Source: Duganella sp. CF458
Lineage (GTDB): Bacteria > Pseudomonadota > Gammaproteobacteria > Burkholderiales > Burkholderiaceae_D
DNA: 64,000 nucleotides
NCBI RefSeq assembly: GCF_900113115.1
Contig: NZ_FOOF01000016.1
Span: 1 to 64,000 of the forward strand
Reading direction: 5' to 3'
Under the pieces are notes generated by a model, which saw only the letters and a program-made list of their open reading frames with translations, searched no databases and had not been told where the DNA came from. Each line of letters begins with the position of its first letter. The stretch's first letter is position 1. The position numbers and the translations under genes were made by a program. Positions 34,524 to 45,822 of the stretch are shown here, one piece after another.

Positions 34524-36353
34524 CTACGCTCCTTGCGATTGCATCCTGCGGTCGAGGAAAAGACTGTTGCCGTGTATCTTTTTGGCTTGTTTCTTCGCAT
34601 CGGCCGCGCTGGCGGCGATCTGGTGGTGCGAGTAATACTGGTGTGGTTCGACGCGGATCACGCCAACCGACAGGCTCATTAGCGAGTAAAAGACTTTCTT
34701 GCCCTGGCGGTCTTCGCTGATATAGCCACCGCGTTCGCGGTCCTCGTTGCTGTAGAAATCCGAGATGGCGGTGGCGAAATCCTCGAGCACCGCGTGGCAG
34801 CGCGGCTCCCAGTCTTCGCTCTGGAACAGGATCACGAAGTCGTCGCCACCGATATGCCCGACGAAATCGCGATTGCGGTCGCCGTGCTTGGCCAGGATAT
34901 GGCCGGTGAGCTGGATCACGTCGTCCCCGCGGCGGTAGCCGTAGACATCGTTGAAGGGCTTGAAGTGGTCGAGATCGACATAGCAAACCCAGAACCGTGT
35001 GCCGCTCTCCAGCAAGCGGTCGATATGCTCGTTGATCGGCACATTGCCCGGCAACTGCGTCAGCGGATTGGCGTAGCGCGCCGCATTGATCTGCATCTGC
35101 GTGATCTCGCGCATCAGGTCATGGCCGGTGCCCATGCCGGCATAGCTGCCGCCTTCCGTAATGATGAAGCCATTGAACAGGTGATGGGCGTCGGATTCGG
35201 CCATGCGGCAGGACAGCTCTTGCAGGCTGGTGTCGACGTCGGCAATGATCGGTTTGGCATCCATGAAAAGAGTGCATGGTTTCTTGCCGTATAACTCGCG
35301 CTGGTAAGGGCGCGCGAAGTGGTCGATCATGTCGAAGCGCGACACCAGGCCAAGCGGGCGGCCCGCGTCGACCACCGGGATGATCACCAGCTTGGGATCG
35401 GCCATGAAGATTTCATAAACGTCGTTGTTGTTCATGGAGGGCGGCACGGCGGCCACGCCGTGCAACAACTTGCGGATGGACACGGCGTTTCTCTCGGCAG
35501 GGCGTTGCGGATAGACCGCCACGCCATTGCGGCCCAGTACCTTGACGACTTCCGCCGGCAGGGCCCGTGCCGGCTGGAGGTGGGGGCGGCCCAGGTGGTA
35601 ACCCTGGCCGTAGGCGATGCCCAGGTCGCGCAGCACCAGCAGCTCCGCCGCCTGTTCGATGCCTTCCGCGATGACGAGGGTATTGGACTTGTCGGCGATC
35701 TCCTGGATCGAGCGCACGAACTGCAGCTTGACCGGGTCGTGGTCGATGCCCTGGATGAAGTGCATGTCGATCTTGACGAACTCCGGGCGCAGCTCGGACC
35801 ACAGGCGCAGGCTGGAGAAGCCTTCGCCCAGGTCGTCGATCGCGATCTGGAATCCCATTTTCCTGTAATGCAGCACGGCCTCGCGCATCCGGCCGTAGTC
35901 GTAGGTGGGCTGGTTCTCGGTCAGCTCGATGATGACGTTGGCGGGATTGAGGCCGAATTCATGAATATAGCCGAGGGTTTCGCCATGGCTGCCATGGTGT
36001 TGGCGCACCAGCGATTCCGGGCTGACGTTCAGGAACAGTTTGCCAGGAAGCTGCAACTCGGCGAAGCGCTCAAGGACGATGCGCCGGCACAGGTATTCCA
36101 CTTCGCGCGCCAGGTTGTTGGCGCGCGCCACACGGAACAGGTTGAGTGGCGAATGCAGCGGGCTGTCCGAGGGAGCGCGGATCAGGCCTTCGTAAGCGAT
36201 GATCCCGCCGCTTTGCATGTGGACGATGGGCTGGAACAGGGCGTGCAACTGGCGTCGCCGGATGATGTCCAGCAGGTGCTGGCCGAGCGTGTCGTTTGGC
36301 GGCGGACGCAAAAAACTCACATTGTTCGGGCGGGCGGCGGTGGAAGTGCTCAC
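34524..36353 (-). CDS. EAL-CBS-GGDEF c-di-GMP enzyme (phosphodiesterase domain first)
   Basis: 609 residues with no membrane span. An EAL domain (about 25-265) has EGL for EAL, LFLNVSPES, IIELTEN, AIDDLGEGFSSLRL, FVKIDMHF and VIAEGIEQ, so metal and catalytic residues are kept. Two CBS motifs (about 285-410; KLVIIPVVDAGRPLGLVSRFDMI) follow, then a GGDEF domain with GGDDF at 502-506 and an I-site RNRD at 493-496. The reversed order and CBS pair suggest nucleotide control of c-di-GMP turnover. GGDDF is a rare variant of the active motif, so cyclase activity is uncertain. Confidence 0.85.
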   Translation of the reverse strand: MSTSTAARPNNVSFLRPPPNDTLGQHLLDIIRRRQLHALFQPIVHMQSGGIIAYEGLIRAPSDSPLHSPLNLFRVARANNLAREVEYLCRRIVLERFAELQLPGKLFLNVSPESLVRQHHGSHGETLGYIHEFGLNPANVIIELTENQPTYDYGRMREAVLHYRKMGFQIAIDDLGEGFSSLRLWSELRPEFVKIDMHFIQGIDHDPVKLQFVRSIQEIADKSNTLVIAEGIEQAAELLVLRDLGIAYGQGYHLGRPHLQPARALPAEVVKVLGRNGVAVYPQRPAERNAVSIRKLLHGVAAVPPSMNNNDVYEIFMADPKLVIIPVVDAGRPLGLVSRFDMIDHFARPYQRELYGKKPCTLFMDAKPIIADVDTSLQELSCRMAESDAHHLFNGFIITEGGSYAGMGTGHDLMREITQMQINAARYANPLTQLPGNVPINEHIDRLLESGTRFWVCYVDLDHFKPFNDVYGYRRGDDVIQLTGHILAKHGDRNRDFVGHIGGDDFVILFQSEDWEPRCHAVLEDFATAISDFYSNEDRERGGYISEDRQGKKVFYSLMSLSVGVIRVEPHQYYSHHQIAASAADAKKQAKKIHGNSLFLDRRMQSQGA

Positions 36354-36389
36354 GATGGCGATCGCAAAAATGGCAACGTGATGATTCTG

Positions 36390-36405
36390 TGTCGCAATTG
36401 TGACA
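36390..36405. promoter_or_regulatory. near-perfect palindrome between divergent c-di-GMP genes
   Basis: TGTCGCAATTGTGACA matches its reverse complement at 14 of 16 positions and sits midway in the 118-bp gap between the EAL-CBS-GGDEF gene (start 36353) and the cupredoxin gene (start 36472). It could be an operator for both; no regulator was identified. Confidence 0.3.
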
Positions 36406-36471
36406 GCGTGATGAACGTCGGAAACACTTTTTGGCGTTACAATAAGCTTTACCCTTCCTTGACTGAGAACG

Positions 36472-37107
36472 ATGCCGAGCCAGTCCTTGATCCGTTCCGC
36501 CGCTTTTACAGCGTTGTGTTTTTACGGTGTCGCCGCCGCGGCTGGCGGGATCACCGTGCATGTTGCCGACGCCAATGGAAAGCCGGTGGCCGACGCCGTG
36601 GTCTACCTGGAGGCGGACGGTGGCCAGCCAATTCCCAAACCGCAGAAATCGGCTGAAATCAGCCAGAAGGGCTTGAAGTTCATCCCGTTGGTGACGGTGA
36701 TCCAGACCGGCAGCAAGATCTACTTCCCGAACAACGACAAAGTCCGGCACCATATTTACTCGTTCTCGGCGCCGCACAAATTCGATCAGAAGCTGTACTC
36801 CGGCACTACCGCCGATCCGCAGACCTTCGACAAGCCGGGCACCGTGGTGCTCGGCTGCAATATCCACGACAAGATGATCGCCTTTGTGCGCATCGTCGAC
36901 ACGCCATATTTCGGCAAGTCCGATGCCGGCGGCGACGTGACGCTTGATGCCCCGGCCGGCAAATACGTGCTGAAAGCATGGCATCCCGACATCGTCGGCG
37001 GCAATGCGCAGGAGCAGGCGGTGCGCCTGGCCGACGGCACGGCCAGCGCCAGCTTCAAGTTCACGTTGAAGCCACCATCAACCGAACCGGACGCGCAAGC
37101 CTACTGA
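36472..37107 (+). CDS. periplasmic cupredoxin-like protein (methylamine-utilisation-type)
   Basis: 211 residues. A signal peptide (SAAFTALCFYGVAAAAG) precedes a carboxypeptidase-regulatory-like start (ITVHVADANGKPVADAVVYLE) and a cupredoxin fold with likely copper ligands His93 or His94 (KVRHHIYSF), Cys129, His132 and Met135 (VLGCNIHDKM). This C-x2-H-x2-M spacing is that of type-1 copper sites. It is followed after 4 nt by a GGDEF-EAL gene, so both are co-translated. The function is unknown; copper or electron-transfer sensing upstream of c-di-GMP signalling is an inference from linkage. Confidence 0.78.
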   Translation: MPSQSLIRSAAFTALCFYGVAAAAGGITVHVADANGKPVADAVVYLEADGGQPIPKPQKSAEISQKGLKFIPLVTVIQTGSKIYFPNNDKVRHHIYSFSAPHKFDQKLYSGTTADPQTFDKPGTVVLGCNIHDKMIAFVRIVDTPYFGKSDAGGDVTLDAPAGKYVLKAWHPDIVGGNAQEQAVRLADGTASASFKFTLKPPSTEPDAQAY

Positions 37108-37111
37108 CACC

Positions 37112-39487
37112 ATGCGATTCCGCAGCCTCGAAAGCCGTATCGTCACGCTGTTCCTCGTGCTGCTGATCGTGGTGCAGCTGGTGGGGCTGGTCGTGATCCA
37201 GCGCGGTATCGACAGCAATGCCCGCTCTGCGATCGCCGCGGAACTGGTCAACGGAAGCAAGGTGTTCGCGCGCCTGATGGACCAGAACGCGGAAAACCTG
37301 CGCAATGGCGCGCGCCTGCTGTCGCGCGACGCCGGCTTCCTGTCGGCGATCGGCAATACGGACGACGATGACCGCGCCACCATCGAATCGGCGCTGGCCA
37401 ACCATGGCCGTCGCATCAAGGCGGCAATGACGATGCTGGTTAGTCCGGAACGCAAGGTTGTCGCTTCGACCAGCGATGCGCAGGCCGCGGGCCTGGAGCA
37501 CATGGTGATGGCCATGCTGGACAAAGCGGAGCAGGGCGATGGCGCAAATGGCGTGGCCATCGTGGAACGCCTGCCGTACCAGGTGGTGGTGGTGCCGGTC
37601 AAGGCGCCGGTGACCATCGGCTTTGTGGTGATGACATTCCCGCTTGATGAGCGCCTGGCGCGGGACATGCAGGAAACCACGGCGCTGCAAACCCTGCTGC
37701 TGACGCGCGACCCGAACGGGCGCTGGCTGCCGGTGGCGTCGAGCCTGGCGTCTGCCGCCGTGGAGCGCATCATGTCGCACCTGCAGGGCATGGGCGGCAT
37801 GCCCGGGGCAGCATTCGACGTCGACATCGGCGGCGACAAGCTCAGTGTTCACATGACGAAGATCGGCGAGGACGATGGCAATGCCGCGGTGGCGATGCTG
37901 GGCCGCTCGATCGACGAGGCCACTGCCGAATATGCGCGCCTGGAGCGTTGGCTGCTTGGCCTGACCGTGGCCGGGATGGTGGTCTGCGTGATCGCCAGCG
38001 TGGTCACCGCCAAGCGCATCGCACAGCCGTTGCGCCAATTGGCCGATACCGCGAAAAAGCTGGAGCAGGGCGATTACAAGGTCGATATTGCCTCCTCCCG
38101 TGCCGACGAAATCGGCGCACTGGCGCACGCCTTCGGCAGCATGCGCGACGGTATCGCCAAGCGCGAACAGGAGATCCGGCGCCTGGCGTATTGGGACCCG
38201 TTGACCAATCTGCCGAACCGCGCACAGTTCCTGCTGCTGTTGAACGAGGCTATCGGCGAGGCGCGCAAGCGCGGCGGGTCGGTCTATGTGCTGATGATGG
38301 ACCTGGACCGCTTCAAGCACGTGAACGACGTGATGGGGCACAGTTTTGGCGACGCGTTGCTGAAGCAGGTGGCGGGCCGGCTGTTGCAAAAGCTGGCCAA
38401 CCGCCGCAACCCGGCGCAGGTGGCGCGCCTGGGCGGCGACGAATTTGCCGTCCTGCTGCCCGGGTCGGGCCTGGACCAGGCGGTGGTGGTGGCGGCTGAG
38501 ATCCTGCAGGCGCTGGAATCGCCACTGTCGCTCGATGAGCAGATGGTGGACATCGGTGCCGGCATCGGCATCGCGGGCTTCCCCGATCATGGCATGGATG
38601 GCGAGGAGTTGCTTGGCAAGTCGGAAATTGCCATGTACACCGCCAAGCAGCGCAACGAAGGCGCGGTGGTCTATGAGGACGCGATCGACAAGGGCAGCCA
38701 GCAAAGCCTGTCCCTGCTGACGGAGCTGCGCCAGGCGGTGGAGAGCAATGAGCTGCGCCTGTTCGTGCAGCCGAAGGTGACGCTGGCGACCGGGCATGTG
38801 GTGGGCATGGAAGCGCTGGTGCGTTGGCAGCATCCGGTGCGCGGCAATGTCTTCCCGGACCAGTTCATCCCGTTCGCCGAGCAGACCGGCTTTATCCGCG
38901 TGATTACCCACTGGGTGCTGGAGCGTTCGGCGGAGTTGTGCCACCAGCTGGCGCAGCGCGGCATCCACCTGAAAGTATCGGTCAACCTGTCCACCCGCGA
39001 TTTACTGGACCAGGAGCTGCCGTTCAAATTCGGCGAAATCTTCATGCGCCACCATGTTTCGCCGGGCGCCTTCTGCCTGGAGATCACCGAAAGCGCCATC
39101 ATGGAAGATCCGGTGCGGGCCCAGCAAACACTGGAGCGCTTGCACAGCATGGGCTGCGATCTTTCAATTGATGATTTCGGCACAGGCTATTCCTCGCTGG
39201 CTTACCTGAAACGGCTGCCCGTCGACGAACTGAAAATCGATAAATCGTTTGTACTGAACATGGCGAACGACTTGGGCGATGCCAAGATCGTGCGGTCCAC
39301 CATCGACCTTGGCCACAACATGGGCTTGCGCGTGGTGGCCGAAGGGATCGAAAGCGAGGCCGCCTGGTGCATCCTTGCCGAGATGGGATGCGACCAGGGC
39401 CAAGGCTACTACATGAGCCGCCCGATCCCGGCCAGCGAGCTGGCGAGCTGGGTCGAGAACTGGAAAGCCACCGCATTGGCCGAATAA
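37112..39487 (+). CDS. membrane HAMP-GGDEF-EAL bifunctional c-di-GMP enzyme
   Basis: 791 residues. Two membrane spans (FLVLLIVVQLVGLVVI and LLGLTVAGMVVCVIASVV) flank a periplasmic sensor domain of about 240 residues; HAMP, GGDEF (RLGGDEFAVLLPG) and EAL domains follow. The EAL residues are complete: GMEALVRWQHP, VNLSTRDL, LEITESAIMED, SIDDFGTGYSSL, ELKIDKSFV, VVAEGIES. The GGDEF half is also intact, without an obvious RxxD I-site at the usual place. It follows the cupredoxin gene by four bases; the periplasmic domain may sense a signal delivered by that protein. Confidence 0.9.
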   Translation: MRFRSLESRIVTLFLVLLIVVQLVGLVVIQRGIDSNARSAIAAELVNGSKVFARLMDQNAENLRNGARLLSRDAGFLSAIGNTDDDDRATIESALANHGRRIKAAMTMLVSPERKVVASTSDAQAAGLEHMVMAMLDKAEQGDGANGVAIVERLPYQVVVVPVKAPVTIGFVVMTFPLDERLARDMQETTALQTLLLTRDPNGRWLPVASSLASAAVERIMSHLQGMGGMPGAAFDVDIGGDKLSVHMTKIGEDDGNAAVAMLGRSIDEATAEYARLERWLLGLTVAGMVVCVIASVVTAKRIAQPLRQLADTAKKLEQGDYKVDIASSRADEIGALAHAFGSMRDGIAKREQEIRRLAYWDPLTNLPNRAQFLLLLNEAIGEARKRGGSVYVLMMDLDRFKHVNDVMGHSFGDALLKQVAGRLLQKLANRRNPAQVARLGGDEFAVLLPGSGLDQAVVVAAEILQALESPLSLDEQMVDIGAGIGIAGFPDHGMDGEELLGKSEIAMYTAKQRNEGAVVYEDAIDKGSQQSLSLLTELRQAVESNELRLFVQPKVTLATGHVVGMEALVRWQHPVRGNVFPDQFIPFAEQTGFIRVITHWVLERSAELCHQLAQRGIHLKVSVNLSTRDLLDQELPFKFGEIFMRHHVSPGAFCLEITESAIMEDPVRAQQTLERLHSMGCDLSIDDFGTGYSSLAYLKRLPVDELKIDKSFVLNMANDLGDAKIVRSTIDLGHNMGLRVVAEGIESEAAWCILAEMGCDQGQGYYMSRPIPASELASWVENWKATALAE

Positions 39488-39535
39488 AAACCGGCGGCGC
39501 AGGCTTTGGAGAGTTACTTATTTGTCAAAGTTCAA

Positions 39536-39560
39536 GTTATGATCGCTGCCGCATCATAAC
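39536..39560. promoter_or_regulatory. inverted repeat over the -10 region of the prolyl oligopeptidase gene
   Basis: GTTATGAT and ATCATAAC (8 bp, 9-nt loop) surround the start region 18 nt before ATG 39578. TATGAT (39538-39543) lies in the left arm and TTACTT (39514-39519) is a weak -35 at 18 bp, so this reads as a promoter with an overlapping operator. Confidence 0.35.
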
Positions 39561-39577
39561 TACTCTACGGACGACAC

Positions 39578-41755
<2,178 letters not shown>

Positions 41756-41758
41756 GCC

Positions 41759-44164
41759 ATGCGCGCGCTCCTGCTGCTGTGGACAGCCTTGCTTGCGCCG
41801 GCCACGGCGGCGGAAGCGCCAAAAACCTTCGCCGAGCAGACCCAGTCACTCGCCGCGCAGCCCGGCTTCATAGAAGTCTGGCGCGACGCGGCGAAGGGCA
41901 GGGTGCTGCTCTCCGTGAGTGAACTGGACCAGCCATTCCTGCTGGTTTCATCGCTGCCTTACGCCCTTGGTTCGAACGACGTCGGCCTGGACCGCGCGCA
42001 GCCGGGCAGCCCGAAGCTGGTGCGCTTCCAGAAATTCGGCAACCGCTTGTTCCTGCTGCAGGAAAACACCCGCTTTGTCGCGCGTTCGGCCGATGCCGAC
42101 GAGCGCAATGCTGTGGCGGAGTCCTTCGCCGGGGCCGTGCTGTGGTCGGGCGAGATCCTCGCCAGCGAGGGGCAGCGCCACCTGGTCGACTTCTCCAGCT
42201 TCCTGTTGGCCGACCAGCATGGCGTAGTGCAGCGGCTCGATGAAACCAAGCAGGGCGCATATCGCGTGGATGAAAAGCGCAGCGCCGTGCTGGCATCGGA
42301 AGCGAAGGCATTCCCTGACAATATCGAGATGGAGGCCCTGCTGACCTTTGCCGGCCCCGGCACAGGCGAGTATGTAAAGCAGGTGGCGGCCGACCCTGCC
42401 AGCCTGTCGATGCGCCAGCACATCTCGATGGTGCGGCTGCCGGACAATGGCTACCAGCCACGCCGCTACCACCCGTTCTCCGGCGGGTTCGACACCGGTT
42501 ATTACGACTTCGCGACACCGTTGGCGACGAGCCTTGACGTGCGCTGGCAAGTGCGCCACCGCCTGGAAAAAGGCGGCAAACCAATCATCTACTACCTTGA
42601 CCGCGGAGCCCCGGAGCCGGTGCGCTCGGCATTGCTGGAAGGTGCGCGCTGGTGGGCAAACGCCTTTGAAAAGGCTGGCTTCAAAGACGGTTTCCGCGTC
42701 GAATTGATGCCGGAGGGGGCCGATCCCGCGGATGTGCGCTACAACGTCATCACCTGGGTGCACCGCGCCACGCGTGGCTGGTCGTACGGCAATGCGATCA
42801 CCGATCCGCGCACGGGCCAGATCGTTCGCGGCGCCGTGACGCTCGGCTCGCAGCGCGTGCGGCAGGATATCCTGATTGCCGAAGCCCTGTTGGCGCCTTA
42901 TGGCAAATCCGCGCCCGCCGAGCGCCGCAAGCTTGCGGAGCAAATGGCGCTGGCACGCTTGCGCCAGTTGGCGGCCCATGAAGTCGGACACACTCTCGGC
43001 TTTGCCCATAACTTTGCCGCCAGCCGGCAAGGCAATGGCTCGGTAATGGACTACCCGCATCCGGTCCTGAAGCTTGGCGCGGACGGTGCAATCGACCTGC
43101 AGGACGCCTATGGTGTTGGCGTGGGGGCGTGGGACGATTATGTCGTGAAGCATATTTACGGAGATTTTGGCAGTGGCGAAGCTGAAGCCTCGGCACTGGC
43201 CAAGCTGCGCAGCGACGCCCGTGCCGCCGGACTGCAATATGTCTCCGACGAGGATGCGCGCGCACCCGGCGCATCGCATCCGAATGGACTGCTGTGGGAC
43301 TTTGGCCCCGACACTTTGACAACCTGGGATCAACTGGGCGTCATCCGCCGCCGCGCCTTGGACAACTTCTCCTTCGACGTGCTGCCCGATGAACGCCAGG
43401 CCGGCGAACTGGAGGCGCGCCTGGTGCCCGTGTACCTGCTGCAGCGTTACCAGGGGGAAGCCGTAGCGCGTTTGCTGGCAGGCGGCGAATACGAATCCGC
43501 CACCGGTGCCGACATCCGCGCCGGTCGCGCTGTTGCAGGCATCAAGACCACCGCCGCCGCCACGCAACGGGCGGCGCTCGCGCGCCTGGCCGATACGCTG
43601 CGCGCCGAATACCTTGCCTTGCCGGCGGGTGTGCTCGACCAGTTGTCGCCGCCATCGACGGGATTTGAGCGCAATAAGGAGTACTTCGGCACCCGCATGA
43701 GCGCTGTGTTTGACGCGCTATCCGCCGCGGAATCGGGCGCCGCGCAGACTGCCAGCTTCCTGTTCGACGCTGGTCGCCTGAATCGCCTGTATTGGCAGCA
43801 CGCGCGCGACGCTGGAATGCCCGGTGCCGACGAAGTGGTCGAAGCGGCATTGGGCCGAGGCTGGAAGCGCGGCCCGGTTCCCGCTACCGTGGCAGGTGGC
43901 GAGGCAGTGCAGCTCGCCGCCAACTGGGTCGTGCTCGACGCACTGCTTCAAGCGCTGGACGGCGGCAAACTGCACGCCAACGTGGACGCCGGCCTGCGCC
44001 AGCAACTGCGTGCCTTTGCCGGCTGGTTGAAAACAAATCCCGGTAAAGGCACTATCGCCGCCAGCCGGGCCCAGGCGGTCGAACACATATTGCGTTATCT
44101 GGCTGATCCGCGCAGCGTCAAGCTGCGTACGCTGCCGCCAATCCCGCCAGGTGCGCCAATCTGA
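41759..44164 (+). CDS. secreted zinc-dependent metalloprotease (DUF5117/DUF5118-type)
   Basis: 801 residues. Signal peptide MRALLLLWTALLAPATAAEA, then long beta-rich N-terminal domains and a metzincin-like zinc site His407-Glu408-His411-His417 (HEVGHTLGFAHN). The C-terminal half matches the large family in which DUF5117 and DUF5118 flank the catalytic domain. The start is three bases after the upstream stop. Genes of this kind are often linked to prolyl oligopeptidases in proteobacteria and are thought to work in peptide scavenging outside the cytosol. Confidence 0.88.
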   Translation: MRALLLLWTALLAPATAAEAPKTFAEQTQSLAAQPGFIEVWRDAAKGRVLLSVSELDQPFLLVSSLPYALGSNDVGLDRAQPGSPKLVRFQKFGNRLFLLQENTRFVARSADADERNAVAESFAGAVLWSGEILASEGQRHLVDFSSFLLADQHGVVQRLDETKQGAYRVDEKRSAVLASEAKAFPDNIEMEALLTFAGPGTGEYVKQVAADPASLSMRQHISMVRLPDNGYQPRRYHPFSGGFDTGYYDFATPLATSLDVRWQVRHRLEKGGKPIIYYLDRGAPEPVRSALLEGARWWANAFEKAGFKDGFRVELMPEGADPADVRYNVITWVHRATRGWSYGNAITDPRTGQIVRGAVTLGSQRVRQDILIAEALLAPYGKSAPAERRKLAEQMALARLRQLAAHEVGHTLGFAHNFAASRQGNGSVMDYPHPVLKLGADGAIDLQDAYGVGVGAWDDYVVKHIYGDFGSGEAEASALAKLRSDARAAGLQYVSDEDARAPGASHPNGLLWDFGPDTLTTWDQLGVIRRRALDNFSFDVLPDERQAGELEARLVPVYLLQRYQGEAVARLLAGGEYESATGADIRAGRAVAGIKTTAAATQRAALARLADTLRAEYLALPAGVLDQLSPPSTGFERNKEYFGTRMSAVFDALSAAESGAAQTASFLFDAGRLNRLYWQHARDAGMPGADEVVEAALGRGWKRGPVPATVAGGEAVQLAANWVVLDALLQALDGGKLHANVDAGLRQQLRAFAGWLKTNPGKGTIAASRAQAVEHILRYLADPRSVKLRTLPPIPPGAPI

Positions 44165-44192
44165 GTGCGCGCAGGAAGGTAATTTGTCGATC

Positions 44193-44756
44193 ATGCGCTT
44201 GATTCTTACTTGTACATTGCTGGCTCTCCACGGCCCGTTGGCGCAAGCGCAGGACTCTATGCCAACGCATTGCCGGGCGGGCGAAGTTGCGCTCCTTGAC
44301 GCATGGATGGGCCCAATTGACGACGAACAGGGGGGCGGCGAGCGCTATCCGGCCAGCGGCAAGCTGCTATCCCTTTGCACGGAGGGCCAAGGCGAGTCGA
44401 CAACAAAACTGGCCTACCGCTACGGCAAGCTGAAGCACCCGGAGATTGAAGCAGTTGCAACGCGCCGTTCGAAGTTCCGGATCTACAGCGGCTCAACCAC
44501 GCCGCATACCGGCGAAGATATCGTTTTCTTTGACAAGGGGCCGTTCACCTACTATGTTGTAGTCGCAACGGGGCAAGGCCATGGCACCTCTTTGTACACC
44601 TACAAGGGCAATAATAGAATTGGATTGCAACGCTCCGGCTTCGAAGAGGGCGTCGCTTATCAGCAGGGGCCAGCGGCATACGACTTCTTCGACCGGCGAA
44701 ATCGGATACCTGTCGCCGTATGGTCGAAGCCCGCGCATGGATTTGGCCGGGACTAG
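44193..44756 (+). CDS. hypothetical exported protein
   Basis: 187 residues from ATG 44193; a TTG at 44184 lies closer to the purine site AGGAAGG and is an alternative. Signal peptide MRLILTCTLLALHGPLAQAQ; the mature part is soluble with two Cys (TH C RAGE, LSLCTEG) that could form a disulfide, and beta-rich segments (FTYYVVVATGQGHG, TSLYTYKGNNRIG). No domain was recognised. It starts 28 nt after the metalloprotease stop and could be read from the same message. Confidence 0.6.
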   Translation: MRLILTCTLLALHGPLAQAQDSMPTHCRAGEVALLDAWMGPIDDEQGGGERYPASGKLLSLCTEGQGESTTKLAYRYGKLKHPEIEAVATRRSKFRIYSGSTTPHTGEDIVFFDKGPFTYYVVVATGQGHGTSLYTYKGNNRIGLQRSGFEEGVAYQQGPAAYDFFDRRNRIPVAVWSKPAHGFGRD

Positions 44757-44846
44757 CGAATGAGCTTGGGGATAGCGCCCCGTCAGCGACGGCATATGTA
44801 GCCATGCTAATATTTGCAGCAATTTCAATTGAGTGTAACTTTGGGC

Positions 44847-45272
44847 ATGGATGGATTTCGGGTCACCACACAGGTGAACGAGCTGGATATTGAGCTCGTT
44901 CATCGTTTCCTTTCATCGCAAAGTAGTTGGGCCAAGGGTATTTCTCGCGACTTGGTCGATCGGTCGATTGCCAACTCGCTTTGTTTCGGCGGATTTCTGG
45001 GCAAGGAACAAGTCGCATTTGCGCGGGTTATCTCCGATTACGCGACTTTCGCCAATCTGGTCGATGTCTTCGTCTTGCCCGAATGTCGCGGCCAGGGGCT
45101 TGGCAAGGCCCTCATGACCGCAGTTTTCGCGCATCCGGACCTTCAGGGGCTGCGCCGATTCACGCTGGCCACCGGGGATGCGCATGGGCTGTACGCACAG
45201 TTCGGATTTACTGCGCCCTTGTATCCACAGTCGCTCATGGAGCGGTACTTTCCCGGTTTGTACGCAGCTTAG
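44847..45272 (+). CDS. GNAT-family N-acetyltransferase
   Basis: 141 residues with GNAT motif A VFVLPECRGQGLGKALM (acetyl-CoA binding RGQGLG) and the motif B tail FTLATGDAHGLYAQFGF. It transfers acetyl from acetyl-CoA to an unknown amine. ATG 44847 is chosen; a TTG 33 nt earlier is in frame. A perfect 9-bp inverted repeat (GAACGAGCT...AGCTCGTTC, 44876-44901) lies just inside the coding region. It starts the run of small independent genes that appears accessory. Confidence 0.82.
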   Translation: MDGFRVTTQVNELDIELVHRFLSSQSSWAKGISRDLVDRSIANSLCFGGFLGKEQVAFARVISDYATFANLVDVFVLPECRGQGLGKALMTAVFAHPDLQGLRRFTLATGDAHGLYAQFGFTAPLYPQSLMERYFPGLYAA

Positions 45273-45290
45273 GGCTTTCCCTCAATATTT

Positions 45291-45812
45291 ATGACTCGCC
45301 CCCCAATACGTTTCGAGCCGCAGTTTCTTGGGTCGCCAGAGAACCTGTTCGACTATCTGCTGACGTCTATCGAATGGGACGAGCGGATGAAAGCCCGGAA
45401 GACTGCGAGCTTTGGCGTTTCCTACGATTACTCGCAGATATCGTACCAGCCGGCGCCAATGCCGCGCGAACTCGCCTCGGTTGCGGAGCGCATCGGACAG
45501 GTGCTCGGTTTCACGCCCAATAACTGCCTGCTCAATTATTATGAGGATGGCAGTTCCTCTATGGGCTTCCATTCCGACTCGAGCGAAGAACTCAGCGCAG
45601 GGACTGGCGTAGCGATTGTCTCACTTGGAAGCGTTAGATCCCTCGTTTTCAGAAGTAAAACCGACAAAACGGTGGAGTTCGATTACCCACTCCCGCCAGG
45701 GTCGTTGATCTATATGACCAAAGAGGTACAAGATCACTGGCTCCACGCTATTCCGAAAATGGAAGATGCCGGTCCGCGTATCAGCCTGACCTTCAGGTCT
45801 ATCGTCAAATAG
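45291..45812 (+). CDS. AlkB-like 2-oxoglutarate/Fe(II) dioxygenase
   Basis: 173 residues. The iron triad is His94-x-Asp96 (MGFHSDSSEEL) and His152 (WLHAIPK), and the 2-oxoglutarate Arg163 with Arg169 lies in RISLTFR. The motif NYYEDGSSSMGFHSD matches AlkB-type enzymes; the protein is shorter than E. coli AlkB (216) and is closer to the ABH-like short forms. It may repair alkylated DNA or RNA, but target is not provable from sequence. Eighteen nt separate it from the GNAT gene. Confidence 0.85.
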   Translation: MTRPPIRFEPQFLGSPENLFDYLLTSIEWDERMKARKTASFGVSYDYSQISYQPAPMPRELASVAERIGQVLGFTPNNCLLNYYEDGSSSMGFHSDSSEELSAGTGVAIVSLGSVRSLVFRSKTDKTVEFDYPLPPGSLIYMTKEVQDHWLHAIPKMEDAGPRISLTFRSIVK

Positions 45813-45822
45813 GAGCAATGTG

